A stretch of DNA of 64,000 nucleotides from CAVOKN01 sp963696505 (GCA_963696505.1 CAVOKN010000026.1:5303-69302); one strand, 5' to 3'. Counted from the stretch's first letter, positions 37,761 through 47,634 are shown. The notes: generated by a model from the sequence alone, not told the origin. Made by a program: numbers and translations.

Positions 37761-38381
37761 ATGGAACTCAAGTTGATCAATGAGCAAGGCCAGGCGGCGG
37801 CGACGGTCCAGGCATCGGACACTCTGTTCGGCCGGGACTACAACGAGGCCCTGGTGCATCAGGTGGTGGTCGCCTATCAGGCCAATGCAAGGGCCGGCGA
37901 TCGCGCTCAGAAGGACCGCAGCGCGGTTCGTCACAGCACCAAGAAGCCGTGGCGGCAGAAGGGTACCGGACGCGCGCGCGCCGGCATGACTTCGTCCCCC
38001 TTGTGGCGTGGTGGTGGTCGCATCTTCCCGAACTCGCCGGAAGAGAATTTTTCGCAGAAGGTTAACCGCAAGATGTACCGCGCCGGCATTGCCGCCATCC
38101 TTTCGCAACTCGCGCGGGAAGACCGATTGGCGGTGGTCGAGAATTTCAGTGTCGATGCGCCGAAGACCAAGCTCTTCGCCCAGAAGCTCAAGGGCATGGG
38201 GCTGGATTCGGTGCTGCTGATCACCGACTCGGTCGACGAGAACCTGTGGCTGTCCTCGCGCAACCTGCCCAACGTGCTGGTGCTCGAAGTGCATCAGGCC
38301 GATCCGGTGTCGCTGGTGCGTTTCCCCAAGGTGCTGCTGACGCGGGGCGCAGTGGCCAAGTTCGAGGAGATCATGGGATGA
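37761..38381 (+). CDS. rplD: 50S ribosomal protein L4
   Basis: A 206-residue protein. The extended loop AVRHSTKKPWRQKGTGRARA and SSPLWRGGGRIFPNSPEENF line the exit tunnel constriction. In E. coli L4 is the S10-operon repressor. Its stop overlaps the rplW start as ATGA, indicating translational coupling. Confidence 0.99.
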   Translation: MELKLINEQGQAAATVQASDTLFGRDYNEALVHQVVVAYQANARAGDRAQKDRSAVRHSTKKPWRQKGTGRARAGMTSSPLWRGGGRIFPNSPEENFSQKVNRKMYRAGIAAILSQLAREDRLAVVENFSVDAPKTKLFAQKLKGMGLDSVLLITDSVDENLWLSSRNLPNVLVLEVHQADPVSLVRFPKVLLTRGAVAKFEEIMG

Positions 38382-38701
38382 GCGCCCAGACTGGCAAGTT
38401 CAACGATCAACGCCTGATGCAGGTGTTGCTCGCACCCCAGGTGTCGGAGAAGGCGACTTTGCTCGCCGACAAGAACCAGCAGGTCATCTTCTTTGTCGTG
38501 CCCAGTGCCACCAAGCCCGAAGTGAAGGCGGCGGTGGAACTGCTGTTCAAGGTGCAGGTGAAGTCGGTGCAAATTTCCAACCTGAAGGGCAAGGCCAAGC
38601 GCTACGGCCGCTACATGGGCAAGCGCAGGGATCTGAAGAAGGCCTTCGTCTGCCTCAAGGCCGGTCAGGAGATCAACTTCGCCGAAGGGGGGGCCGCGTA
38701 A
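38378..38701 (+). CDS. rplW: 50S ribosomal protein L23
   Basis: A 107-residue tunnel-exit protein that docks trigger factor and SRP. RLMQVLLAPQVSEKATLLAD and SNLKGKAKRYGRYMGKRRDL are family segments. The ATG within the rplD ATGA junction is chosen because it gives the normal length; the open frame extends further upstream but is not L23-like. Confidence 0.98.
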   Translation: MSAQTGKFNDQRLMQVLLAPQVSEKATLLADKNQQVIFFVVPSATKPEVKAAVELLFKVQVKSVQISNLKGKAKRYGRYMGKRRDLKKAFVCLKAGQEINFAEGGAA

Positions 38702-39529
38702 ATGGCACTCGTCAAGGTCAAACCGACTTCGCCCGGCCGCCGGGCAGTCGTCAAGGTCGTCAATCCCAATTTGCACAAGGGCGCTCCGGTCGCGTCGCTG
38801 GTCGAAACGAAGACCAGCAAGGCTGGCCGCAACGTGCACGGCCATATCACGGTGCGCCATCAGGGTGGTGGCCACAAGCAGCATTACCGCGTCATCGATT
38901 TCCGTCGTAACAAGGACGGCATCGTGGGCAAGGTCGAGCGTCTGGAATACGACCCCAACCGCAGCGCCAACATCGCGCTGCTGTGCTACACCGACGGCGA
39001 GCGGCGCTACATCATCGCCCCCAAGGGCATCGCCGTGGGCGCGCAACTGCTGAGCGGGTCCGAAGCGCCGATCAAGCCGGGCAATGCCCTGCCGCTGCGC
39101 AACATCCCGGTCGGCACGACGATCCACTGCGTCGAAATGATGCCTGGCAAGGGCGCGCAATTGGCGCGTGCCGCTGGCACCTCGGTGCAGTTGCTGGCGC
39201 GGGAGGGCAGCTACGCGCAGTTGCGCCTGCGCTCCGGCGAGATCCGCCGCGTGCATGTGGAATGCCGTGCGACCATCGGCGAGGTTGGCAACGAAGAGAA
39301 CAACCTACGTTCCATCGGCAAGGCGGGAGCCCAGCGCTGGCGCGGCATCCGCCCGACGGTGCGCGGCGTGGCGATGAACCCGGTCGACCACCCACACGGC
39401 GGTGGCGAGGGCAAGACCGCTGCCGGTCGCGATCCGTGCAGCCCCTGGGGCACGCCTGCCAAGGGCTACCGCACCCGCAAGAACAAGCGCACGGACACCA
39501 TGATCGTGCAGCGCCGGCACAAGAGGTAA
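38702..39529 (+). CDS. rplB: 50S ribosomal protein L2
   Basis: A 275-residue protein. Conserved RHQGGGHKQHYRVIDFRRNK, the His-bearing loop AMNPVDHPHGGGEGKT near the peptidyl-transferase centre and a basic C-terminus (YRTRKNKRTDTMIVQRRHKR) are present. Its start abuts the rplW stop directly. Confidence 0.99.
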   Translation: MALVKVKPTSPGRRAVVKVVNPNLHKGAPVASLVETKTSKAGRNVHGHITVRHQGGGHKQHYRVIDFRRNKDGIVGKVERLEYDPNRSANIALLCYTDGERRYIIAPKGIAVGAQLLSGSEAPIKPGNALPLRNIPVGTTIHCVEMMPGKGAQLARAAGTSVQLLAREGSYAQLRLRSGEIRRVHVECRATIGEVGNEENNLRSIGKAGAQRWRGIRPTVRGVAMNPVDHPHGGGEGKTAAGRDPCSPWGTPAKGYRTRKNKRTDTMIVQRRHKR

Positions 39530-39532
39530 GTT

Positions 39533-39817
39533 ATGGCTCGCTCAATCAAGAAAGGCCCGTTCGTTGACGACCACCTGCTCAAGAAGGTGGACACCGCTCG
39601 CGCTACCAGCGACAAACGCCCGATCAAGACCTGGTCGCGGCGCAGCACCGTCATGCCCGAGTTCGTCGGCATGACGATCGCCGTGCATAACGGTAAGCAG
39701 CACATCCCGGTATACATCTCCGAGAACATGGTTGGCCACAAGCTCGGCGAGTTCGCCCTGACGCGCACCTTCAAGGGGCACACGGCGGGCAAGAAGGCCG
39801 CCGTGGCGAAGAGGTAA
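39533..39817 (+). CDS. rpsS: 30S ribosomal protein S19
   Basis: A 94-residue head protein forming a complex with S13. ARSIKKGPFVDDHLLKKVDT, TWSRRSTVMPEFVGMTIAVH and GEFALTRTFKGHTAGKKA are typical. It lies three bases after rplB and three bases before rplV. Confidence 0.99.
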   Translation: MARSIKKGPFVDDHLLKKVDTARATSDKRPIKTWSRRSTVMPEFVGMTIAVHNGKQHIPVYISENMVGHKLGEFALTRTFKGHTAGKKAAVAKR

Positions 39818-39820
39818 GGA

Positions 39821-40156
39821 ATGACCATGGAAACCAATGCAATCCTCAAGGGCGTGCGCCTGTCGGCACAGAAGGGCCGGCTGGTCGCCGACCTGGTTCG
39901 CGGCAAGCCGGTGGACCAGGCCCTGAGCATCCTGGCCTTCAGCCCCAAGAAAGGCGCGCACATCATCCGCAAGGTGCTGGAATCCGCCATCGCCAACGCC
40001 GAGCACAACGACGGCGCGGACATCGACGCCCTCAAGGTCAAGCGCATCTACGTGGAAAAGGGCACCGTACTGAAGCGGTTCACCGCACGCGCCAAGGGTC
40101 GCGGCAATCGCATCGTCAAGCCTACCTGCCACGTCTTCGTCACGGTTGGGGACTAG
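39821..40156 (+). CDS. rplV: 50S ribosomal protein L22
   Basis: A 111-residue protein. The beta-hairpin KRFTARAKGRGNRIVKPTCH lines the exit tunnel and shows no macrolide-type deletion. Two close ATGs (MTMETNA) are possible starts; the first follows AAGG. ETNAILKGVRLSAQKGRLVA matches the family. Confidence 0.98.
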   Translation: MTMETNAILKGVRLSAQKGRLVADLVRGKPVDQALSILAFSPKKGAHIIRKVLESAIANAEHNDGADIDALKVKRIYVEKGTVLKRFTARAKGRGNRIVKPTCHVFVTVGD

Positions 40157-40164
40157 GAGATCTC

Positions 40165-41157
40165 ATGGGACAGAAGATTCATCCGACCGGCTTTCGGTTG
40201 TCCGTAAACCACAACTGGGCGTCGCGCTGGTACGCGAACTCGCGGGATTATTCGCGCATGCTCAACGAGGACCTCAAGGTCCGCGAATTCCTGCGCAAGA
40301 AGCTGTCGCACGCATCGGTGGGCCGCGTGATCATCGAACGCCCGGCGAAGAACGCGCGCATCACCGTGTTCAGTGCCCGTCCGGGGGTGGTGATCGGCAA
40401 GAAGGGCGAGGACATCGAGCAGCTCAAGATCCAGCTCCAGCGGATCATGGGCGTGCCGGTGCACGTGAACATCGAGGAGATCCGCAAGCCGGAGATCGAT
40501 GCCCAACTGATTGCCGATTCGATCGCCCAGCAGCTCGAAAAGCGCATCATGTTTCGCCGCGCCATGAAGCGCGCGATGCAGAACGCCATGCGCTTGGGCG
40601 CGCAAGGCATCAAGATCATGAGCGCCGGGCGCCTGAACGGCATCGAGATCGCTCGCACCGAGTGGTACCGCGAGGGCCGTGTCCCGCTGCACACCCTGCG
40701 CGCCGACATCGACTACGGCTTCTCCGAAGCGAAGACGACTTACGGCGTGATCGGCATCAAGGTTTGGGTGTTCAAGGGCGAGGTTCTGGCCCGCAACGAG
40801 CAGCCAGCGGTTGCGCCGGAGGCAGCGGTCGATCCGGATGCTGCGCGCCGTGTGCGCAAGGCCCCGCCCCGCCCCGGTTCCCGCGGCGACGGTGCTCCTG
40901 GCGGTGAAGGCAAGCCGGGCGCCCGTCCCGGAGGCGCGCCGCGTCGTTCCGGCCCGGCGCGGCCCGCCGGCGAAGCCAAGCCCGCCGGCGAAGCCAAGCC
41001 CGTCGGCGAAGCCAAGCCCGTCGGCGAAGCCAAGCCCGTCGGCGAAGCCAAGCCGGCCGGCGCAACAGAAGGTGGCGACGCCGCCAAGGCGGCTGCCAAA
41101 CGCGTGAAGAAGTCAGGAGCGAGCGATGCTGCAACCGGCGAAAAGAAAGTACCGTAA
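40165..41157 (+). CDS. rpsC: 30S ribosomal protein S3 with unusually long repeat-bearing tail
   Basis: The 330-residue protein has a standard S3 core (1-212): MGQKIHPTGFRLSVNHNWAS, the KH domain RPGVVIGKKGEDIEQLKIQL and the S3 C-terminal domain GRLNGIEIARTEWYREGRVP. S3 helps form the mRNA entry helicase. A tail of over 100 residues rich in Pro, Gly, Ala, Lys and Arg follows, including five tandem P(A/V)GEAK hexapeptides. E. coli S3 has 233 residues. The tail is probably disordered and solvent exposed. The gene overlaps rplP by 32 bases. Confidence 0.97.
   Translation: MGQKIHPTGFRLSVNHNWASRWYANSRDYSRMLNEDLKVREFLRKKLSHASVGRVIIERPAKNARITVFSARPGVVIGKKGEDIEQLKIQLQRIMGVPVHVNIEEIRKPEIDAQLIADSIAQQLEKRIMFRRAMKRAMQNAMRLGAQGIKIMSAGRLNGIEIARTEWYREGRVPLHTLRADIDYGFSEAKTTYGVIGIKVWVFKGEVLARNEQPAVAPEAAVDPDAARRVRKAPPRPGSRGDGAPGGEGKPGARPGGAPRRSGPARPAGEAKPAGEAKPVGEAKPVGEAKPVGEAKPAGATEGGDAAKAAAKRVKKSGASDAATGEKKVP
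40963..41052 (+). repeat. Five tandem 18-base repeats inside the 3' end of rpsC
   Basis: Unit CCCGYCGGCGAAGCCAAG repeated five times without spacers. The first two copies have C and the last three T at the fifth base; a degenerate sixth copy follows. Encodes P(A/V)GEAK. Confidence 0.95.
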
Positions 41158-41539
41158 GGAGCAGAAGGGCCGCAACAAGGGGATCGCCACCCGCGGCACC
41201 AAGGTCAGCTTCGGCGATTTCGGCCTCAAGGCGACAAGCCGTGGCCGGCTGACGGCGCGTCAGATCGAGGCGGCGCGACGCGCCATGACCCGTCACATCA
41301 AGCGTGGCGGGCGGATTTGGATCCGCATCTTCCCGGACAAGCCTATCTCCCAGAAGCCGGCTGAGGTGCGGATGGGTAATGGCAAGGGCAACCCGGAATA
41401 CTGGGTGGCCGAGATTCAACCGGGCAAGGTGCTCTACGAAATGGACGGCGTGGATGAGACGCTGGCCCGCGAGGCATTCGCCCTGGCGGCGGCCAAGCTG
41501 CCGCTCGCCACGGCCTTCGTTTCCCGAATGGTGGGCTGA
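41126..41539 (+). CDS. rplP: 50S ribosomal protein L16
   Basis: A 137-residue protein. MLQPAKRKYRKEQKGRNKGI and RAMTRHIKRGGRIWIRIFPD match L16, which supports A-site tRNA binding. The arginine and methionine hydroxylation region (PAEVRMGNGKGNPEYWVAEI) is conserved. It starts inside rpsC and its TGA overlaps the rpmC ATG. Confidence 0.99.
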   Translation: MLQPAKRKYRKEQKGRNKGIATRGTKVSFGDFGLKATSRGRLTARQIEAARRAMTRHIKRGGRIWIRIFPDKPISQKPAEVRMGNGKGNPEYWVAEIQPGKVLYEMDGVDETLAREAFALAAAKLPLATAFVSRMVG

Positions 41540-41736
41540 TGATGAAAGCTAAAGACCTCAGGGCCAAGGAAGTGGCCGACCTCGACAAGGAACTGACCGA
41601 ACTGCTGAAGGCCCAGTTCTCGCTGCGGATGCAACTGGCGACGCAGCAACTGACTAACAGCAGTCAGATCGGCAAAGTGCGGCGCGACCTCGCGCGCGTG
41701 CGAACCATCATGCATGAGAAGGCGGCAGCGAAATGA
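41539..41736 (+). CDS. rpmC: 50S ribosomal protein L29
   Basis: A 65-residue, two-helix protein near the tunnel exit. KAKDLRAKEVADLDKELTEL and LKAQFSLRMQLATQQLTNSS are conserved. Two consecutive ATGs open it; either could be used. The 3' end overlaps the rpsQ start by four bases. Confidence 0.98.
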   Translation: MMKAKDLRAKEVADLDKELTELLKAQFSLRMQLATQQLTNSSQIGKVRRDLARVRTIMHEKAAAK

Positions 41737-42002
41737 CGGAAGCTACCCGTGAAGTGCGGCGCACCCTGACCGGCCGCGTCGTCAGCGACAAGATGCAGAA
41801 GACCGTGACGGTGCTGGTGGAGCGGCGCGTGAAGCACCCGATCTACGGCAAGGTCATGACGCGTTCGCAGAAGTACCACGCCCACGTCGAGCCCGATGTG
41901 GCGGCGGCGGGCGATCTGGTGGAAATCGAGGAGTGCCGGCCCATTGCCAAGACGAAGGCCTGGCGTGTGACGCGGGTGCTGGAGAAGGCGGCGGCAGTCT
42001 GA
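41733..42002 (+). CDS. rpsQ: 30S ribosomal protein S17
   Basis: An 89-residue OB-fold protein. LTGRVVSDKMQKTVTVLVER and KHPIYGKVMTRSQKYHAHVE are S17 signatures. The last gene of the S10 operon proper; a promoter-bearing gap of 199 bases follows. Confidence 0.99.
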   Translation: MTEATREVRRTLTGRVVSDKMQKTVTVLVERRVKHPIYGKVMTRSQKYHAHVEPDVAAAGDLVEIEECRPIAKTKAWRVTRVLEKAAAV

Positions 42003-42031
42003 AGGCGGTCTGCAATAAGCGCCGCAAAGTG

Positions 42032-42061
42032 TTCACATCTGCGGCCGCTTGCTGATATACT
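42032..42061 (+). promoter_or_regulatory. Promoter of the spc operon
   Basis: TTCACA and TATACT are separated by 18 bases in the gap before rplN, giving a leader of about 130 bases. Location at the S10/spc boundary matches E. coli. Confidence 0.65.
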
Positions 42062-42201
42062 CTTCTGCTTTACATTTTGGCCGCTGCGCCTTATGCGGCG
42101 CCGGTCAATCCAACCCGAACGGGTTCCAAGACTGACCGCAGCACGGCCACCGCTGCAAAGACAAGGTGGCAGGCGGCGGATTAAGTTGGAGTTAGGACAC
42201 G

Positions 42202-42570
42202 ATGATCCAAATGCAGACGTTGCTGAACGTCGCCGACAACACCGGCGCGCGTTCTGTCATGTGTATCAAGGTGCTGGGCGGGTCCAAGCGCCGCTATGCG
42301 GGCATCGGCGACATCGTCAAAGTCAGCATCAAGGATGCGGCGCCCCGAGGACGGGTGAAGAAGGGCGAGATCTACAGCGCGGTGGTGGTTCGAACCGCCA
42401 AGGGTGTGCGCCGTCCCGACGGCTCGCTGATCCGTTTCGACTCCAATGCCGCGGTGCTGCTGAACAACAAGCTGGAGCCCATCGGCACGCGTATCTTCGG
42501 GCCGGTCACCCGCGAGCTGCGGACCGAGCGCTTCATGAAGATCGTCTCGCTGGCTCCGGAAGTTCTGTAA
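42202..42570 (+). CDS. rplN: 50S ribosomal protein L14
   Basis: A 122-residue protein. MIQMQTLLNVADNTGARSVM, GDIVKVSIKDAAPRGRVKKG and the C-terminal TRELRTERFMKIVSLAPEVL are intact. It forms part of the intersubunit bridge with 16S rRNA. Heads the spc operon. Confidence 0.99.
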   Translation: MIQMQTLLNVADNTGARSVMCIKVLGGSKRRYAGIGDIVKVSIKDAAPRGRVKKGEIYSAVVVRTAKGVRRPDGSLIRFDSNAAVLLNNKLEPIGTRIFGPVTRELRTERFMKIVSLAPEVL

Positions 42571-42596
42571 GACGCGGCGCGGTTTGAGGAATAGCC

Positions 42597-42917
42597 ATGG
42601 ATAAGATTCGCAAGGGCGATCAGGTCATCGTCCTTACCGGCAAGGACAAGGGCAAGCGTGGGGCGATCCTGCGCCGGGTGGACGACACGCACGTGATCGT
42701 GGAAGGCATCAACCGGGTCAAGAAACACGCGCGCCCCAACCCGCTGAAGAACCAACCGGGTGGCATCATCGAGAAGGAGATGCCGATCGATGCGTCCAAT
42801 ATCGCGCTGCTCAACCCGCAGACCCAGAAGGCGGATCGCGTCGGCTTCAAGCTGATGGGCGACGGCCGCAAGGTCCGGGTGTTCAAGTCCAACGGCGAGA
42901 TGGTGGACGTCCAATAA
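42597..42917 (+). CDS. rplX: 50S ribosomal protein L24
   Basis: A 106-residue protein with a KOW motif at the N-terminus (KGDQVIVLTGKDKGKRGAIL) and NRVKKHARPNPLKNQPGGII. An early 50S assembly initiator. It lies 26 bases after rplN and 18 before rplE. Confidence 0.98.
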   Translation: MDKIRKGDQVIVLTGKDKGKRGAILRRVDDTHVIVEGINRVKKHARPNPLKNQPGGIIEKEMPIDASNIALLNPQTQKADRVGFKLMGDGRKVRVFKSNGEMVDVQ

Positions 42918-42935
42918 AGAGGCCCAGGAATTCCC

Positions 42936-43475
42936 ATGGCACGCTTGCAGGAACACTACAAACAGACAGTGATGCCCGAACTCTCGAAGAGGTTCGGCTA
43001 CAAGTCGGTGATGCAGATTCCCCGCATCACCAAGGTCACGCTCAACATGGGCGTCGGCGAAGCGGTGGCGGACAAGAAGATCCTTGATCATGCCACCGGC
43101 GACATGATCAAGATTGCCGGTCAGAAGCCGGTCGTCACCAAGGCCAAGAAGTCCATCGCAGGGTTCAAGATCCGCCAGGGCTACCCCATCGGCTGCATGG
43201 TGACGTTGCGCGGCGATCGCATGTACGAGTTCCTGGACCGACTGATCTCGGTTGCCATACCGCGGATCCGCGACTTCCGCGGTGTGTCGGGGCGCGGCTT
43301 CGATGGGCGCGGAAACTACAGCCTCGGCGTCAAGGAGCAGATCATCTTCCCCGAGATCGAGTACGACAAGGTAGATGCCGTGCGGGGCATGAACATCAGT
43401 ATCACCACAACGGCGAAGACCGACGAGGAAGCCAAAGCGCTGCTCGCGGCGTTCAAGTTCCCGTTCCGGAATTGA
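42936..43475 (+). CDS. rplE: 50S ribosomal protein L5
   Basis: A 179-residue 5S rRNA-binding protein. VMQIPRITKVTLNMGVGEAV, AKKSIAGFKIRQGYPIGCMV and RDFRGVSGRGFDGRGNYSLG are characteristic. It contacts P-site tRNA and S13 of the small subunit. Confidence 0.99.
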   Translation: MARLQEHYKQTVMPELSKRFGYKSVMQIPRITKVTLNMGVGEAVADKKILDHATGDMIKIAGQKPVVTKAKKSIAGFKIRQGYPIGCMVTLRGDRMYEFLDRLISVAIPRIRDFRGVSGRGFDGRGNYSLGVKEQIIFPEIEYDKVDAVRGMNISITTTAKTDEEAKALLAAFKFPFRN

Positions 43476-43482
43476 GGGACTC

Positions 43483-43788
43483 ATGGCGAAACTTTCAGTG
43501 AAAAATCGCGAAGCCAAGCGCGAGAAGCTGGTGGCCAAGTACGCCGCCAAGCGCGCCGAGTTGGAGGCGATCATCGACAACCAGAAACTGTCCGAGGACG
43601 AGCGCATGGGGGCGCGGCTCAAGCTGCAGCAGCTTCCGCGCAACGCCAACCCGACCCGGCTGCGCAACCGTTGCGAGCTGACCGGGCGTCCGCGCGGCGT
43701 GTTCCGCAAGTTCGGCCTGTGCCGCAACAAGCTGCGCGACGTTGCGATGCGCGGCGAGGTGCCGGGCATGGTCAAGGCGAGCTGGTAA
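43483..43788 (+). CDS. rpsN: 30S ribosomal protein S14 (zinc-independent form)
   Basis: A 101-residue long-form S14. The two CxxC pairs of the zinc form are absent; only single cysteines remain near NRCELTGRPRGVFRKFGLCR. AKLSVKNREAKREKLVAKYA opens the protein. It binds the 30S head beside S3 and S10. Confidence 0.98.
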   Translation: MAKLSVKNREAKREKLVAKYAAKRAELEAIIDNQKLSEDERMGARLKLQQLPRNANPTRLRNRCELTGRPRGVFRKFGLCRNKLRDVAMRGEVPGMVKASW

Positions 43789-43800
43789 GGGGCGAACGAG

Positions 43801-44196
43801 ATGAGCATGACTGATCCCATCGCCGATATGCTGACCCGCATCCGCAACGCCCAGATGGCCCGGAAGACATCCGTGGCGATGCCGTCCTCCAAACTCAAGG
43901 TGTCGATCGCCAAGGTGCTGAAGGACGAGGGCTACATCGACGAGTTTGCGGTGCGCGACGCCGAAGGCAAGGCGCAGTTGGACATCGCACTGAAGTACTA
44001 CGCCGGCCGTCCGGTGATCGAGCGCATCGAGCGGGTCAGCCGCCCGGGCCTGCGGGTATACAAGGGCTCCGGGGATCTGCCGCGCGTCATGAACGGGCTG
44101 GGCATTGCGATCGTCTCAACGCCCAGGGGCGTGATGACCGACCGCAAGGCGCGCGCGACCAATGTCGGCGGCGAAGTGCTGTGCGTCGTCGCCTGA
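43801..44196 (+). CDS. rpsH: 30S ribosomal protein S8
   Basis: A 131-residue protein. MSMTDPIADMLTRIRNAQMA and the C-terminal STPRGVMTDRKARATNVGGE are typical. S8 binds 16S helix 21 and represses the spc operon at rplE in E. coli. Confidence 0.99.
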   Translation: MSMTDPIADMLTRIRNAQMARKTSVAMPSSKLKVSIAKVLKDEGYIDEFAVRDAEGKAQLDIALKYYAGRPVIERIERVSRPGLRVYKGSGDLPRVMNGLGIAIVSTPRGVMTDRKARATNVGGEVLCVVA

Positions 44197-44206
44197 GGTA
44201 ACGAAC

Positions 44207-44740
44207 ATGTCCCGCATTGCAAAGAATCCGGTAGTCCTGCCCAAGGGCGTGGAAGTCGCGCTTGGGGCAGGGGAAATCACGGTGAAGGGTCCGCTCGGCT
44301 CGCTGAAGCAGCGCGTCAATCCGGCGGTGCGCGTCGAACAGGAAGGCGACAAGGTACAGTGCAGCGCGGTGGAAGGCGCTGCGGATGGCGGCGCCCAGTC
44401 CGGAACGGCGCGGGCGCTGCTCGCCAACATGGTGGCGGGCGTCACCAAGGGCTTCGAGCTCAAGCTGAACCTGGTTGGCGTCGGCTATCGTGCCCAGGCC
44501 CAGGGAAGCAAACTGAACCTCGCGCTCGGCTTCTCGCATCCCGTGGTCCATGACATGCCCGATGGCATCAAAGTGGAGACTCCCACGCAGACCGAGATCC
44601 GGATCAAGGGTATCGACAAGCAACTGGTTGGTCAGGTGGCAGCGGAAGTGCGCGCGTACCGGCCGCCCGAACCCTATAAGGGCAAGGGCATCCGTTACGC
44701 CGACGAGCGCGTCGTCCTGAAGGAAACCAAGAAGAAGTAA
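44207..44740 (+). CDS. rplF: 50S ribosomal protein L6
   Basis: A 177-residue protein of two similar domains. MSRIAKNPVVLPKGVEVALG and the C-terminal RPPEPYKGKGIRYADERVVL are signature segments. The ATG at 44207 is chosen because it begins MSRIAKNPV. Confidence 0.99.
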   Translation: MSRIAKNPVVLPKGVEVALGAGEITVKGPLGSLKQRVNPAVRVEQEGDKVQCSAVEGAADGGAQSGTARALLANMVAGVTKGFELKLNLVGVGYRAQAQGSKLNLALGFSHPVVHDMPDGIKVETPTQTEIRIKGIDKQLVGQVAAEVRAYRPPEPYKGKGIRYADERVVLKETKKK

Positions 44741-44752
44741 GGCGGGCAGGCT

Positions 44753-45112
44753 ATGGCATTCGACAAGAAACAGGCGCGGCTGCGCCGGGCGCAACAGACC
44801 CGCATCCGCATCGCGGAGCAAAAGGCGGTTCGGCTGTGCGTGTATCGCTCCAACTGTCACATCTATGCCCAAGTCATCTCGGGCTGTGGGGGCAAGGTTT
44901 TGGCGTCAGCGTCAACCGTCGAGGTGGACCTGCGCAAGGATCTGCCCAACGGCGGCAACGTCGGGGCGGCCCAGGCGGTGGGGAAACTGATCGCCGAGCG
45001 CGCCAAGGCGGCCGGGGTCGAATCGGTTGCATTCGATCGCTCGGGATTCAAATATCACGGCCGCGTGAAAGCGCTGGCTGAAGCCGCCCGCGAAGGCGGT
45101 CTCAAGTTCTAG
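44753..45112 (+). CDS. rplR: 50S ribosomal protein L18
   Basis: A 119-residue 5S rRNA-binding protein. RLCVYRSNCHIYAQVISGCG and the C-terminal FDRSGFKYHGRVKALAEAAR are typical. It lies 12 bases after rplF. Confidence 0.98.
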   Translation: MAFDKKQARLRRAQQTRIRIAEQKAVRLCVYRSNCHIYAQVISGCGGKVLASASTVEVDLRKDLPNGGNVGAAQAVGKLIAERAKAAGVESVAFDRSGFKYHGRVKALAEAAREGGLKF

Positions 45113-45126
45113 GGCGGGACACGACA

Positions 45127-45651
45127 ATGGCAAAACCGCAGAAGAAGCAGGTTCAGGCCTCAGACGAGCGTGACGACGGCCTGCGCGAGAAGATGGTGGC
45201 GATCAATCGGGTCACGAAAGTGGTCAAGGGTGGTCGCATCCTCGGTTTCGCGGCCCTGACCGTCGTCGGCGACGGCGACGGGGGCGTCGGCATGGGCAAG
45301 GGCAAGGCGCGGGAAGTTCCGGTGGCAGTGCAGAAGGCCATGGAAGAGGCGCGCCGAAAGTTGTTCAAGGTGAAGCTGAAGGACGGCTCGATCCATCACG
45401 CCGTGATCGGGCACCACGGCGCCGCGCGGGTGTTGCTGCAGCCTGCCTCTGCCGGTACCGGGATCATTGCCGGCGGTCCGATGCGCGCGGTGTTCGAAGT
45501 CATGGGCGTCACCGACGTGGTGGCCAAGTGCTTCGGTTCCACCAATCCCTACAACGTCGTAAGGGCCACGCTCAACGGCCTCAACCGGATCAACACGCCG
45601 GCCGAGATCGCCGCCAAGCGCGGACTGACGGTTGAAGAACTGCTGGGGTAA
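45127..45651 (+). CDS. rpsE: 30S ribosomal protein S5
   Basis: A 174-residue protein. The N-terminal double-stranded RNA-binding domain includes EKMVAINRVTKVVKGGRILG and GDGDGGVGMGKGKAREVPVA; the loop is wild-type, with no spectinomycin-type change evident. The C-terminal domain contains GGPMRAVFEVMGVTDVVAKC. Confidence 0.99.
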   Translation: MAKPQKKQVQASDERDDGLREKMVAINRVTKVVKGGRILGFAALTVVGDGDGGVGMGKGKAREVPVAVQKAMEEARRKLFKVKLKDGSIHHAVIGHHGAARVLLQPASAGTGIIAGGPMRAVFEVMGVTDVVAKCFGSTNPYNVVRATLNGLNRINTPAEIAAKRGLTVEELLG

Positions 45652-45654
45652 GCC

Positions 45655-45837
45655 ATGGCCGACAAGAAGATCAAGGTGACGCTGGTCAAGAGCGTCGCCG
45701 GCACCAAGCAGCCGCATCGTGCCACCGTGCGCGGTCTCGGTCTGCGGCGCTTGAACCAGACGGTGGAACTGGTCGACACGCCCGAGGTGCGGGGCATGGT
45801 GAACAAGGTCGCCTACCTGCTGAAGTGCGAGGGATAA
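45655..45837 (+). CDS. rpmD: 50S ribosomal protein L30
   Basis: A 60-residue protein. IKVTLVKSVAGTKQPHRATV and LGLRRLNQTVELVDTPEVRG match short bacterial L30. It is sandwiched between rpsE and rplO with three-base gaps. Confidence 0.97.
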   Translation: MADKKIKVTLVKSVAGTKQPHRATVRGLGLRRLNQTVELVDTPEVRGMVNKVAYLLKCEG

Positions 45838-45840
45838 GCC

Positions 45841-46278
45841 ATGCAACTCAACAAGCTGAAGCCGGCCGCCGGCGCCAGGCATGCCAAGCGCCGCGTAGGC
45901 CGCGGCATCGGCTCGGGCCTGGGCAAGACCGCGGGGCGCGGACACAAGGGTCAAAAGTCGCGGGCCGGCGGATTTCACAAGGTCGGATTCGAAGGCGGGC
46001 AGATGCCTCTCCAGCGTCGCCTGCCCAAGCGGGGCTTCGTCTCGCTGACGCGGGAGTTCAACGCCGAGGTGCGCCTGTCGGATCTGGACAAACTGCCCGT
46101 CGATGACATCGATTTGCTCGCGCTGAAGCAGGCCGGCATCGTTCCGGCGCTTTCGCTCTCGGCCAAGGTGATCCTCTCCGGCAAGATCAGCCGCAAGGTC
46201 ACGTTGCGCGGTGTGGGTGCCACCAAGGGTGCCAGGGCCGCGATCGAGGCTGCCGGTGGCAGCGTCGCCGCCGACTGA
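45841..46278 (+). CDS. rplO: 50S ribosomal protein L15
   Basis: A 145-residue protein. The glycine/arginine-rich N-terminal extension (RVGRGIGSGLGKTAGRGHKG) and GFEGGQMPLQRRLPKRGF penetrate the rRNA core. The C-terminal globular domain ends with GARAAIEAAGGSVAAD. secY starts 13 bases later. Confidence 0.98.
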   Translation: MQLNKLKPAAGARHAKRRVGRGIGSGLGKTAGRGHKGQKSRAGGFHKVGFEGGQMPLQRRLPKRGFVSLTREFNAEVRLSDLDKLPVDDIDLLALKQAGIVPALSLSAKVILSGKISRKVTLRGVGATKGARAAIEAAGGSVAAD

Positions 46279-46291
46279 CGGGATTTACGCT

Positions 46292-47620
<1,329 letters not shown>

Positions 47621-47634
47621 GGCCGAAGCGGTTC

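Noticed and set aside
40963..41052. Tandem repeats read as a possible CRISPR array
   Set aside because: Units are 18 bases with no spacers, in frame inside rpsC, so they are a coding tandem repeat.
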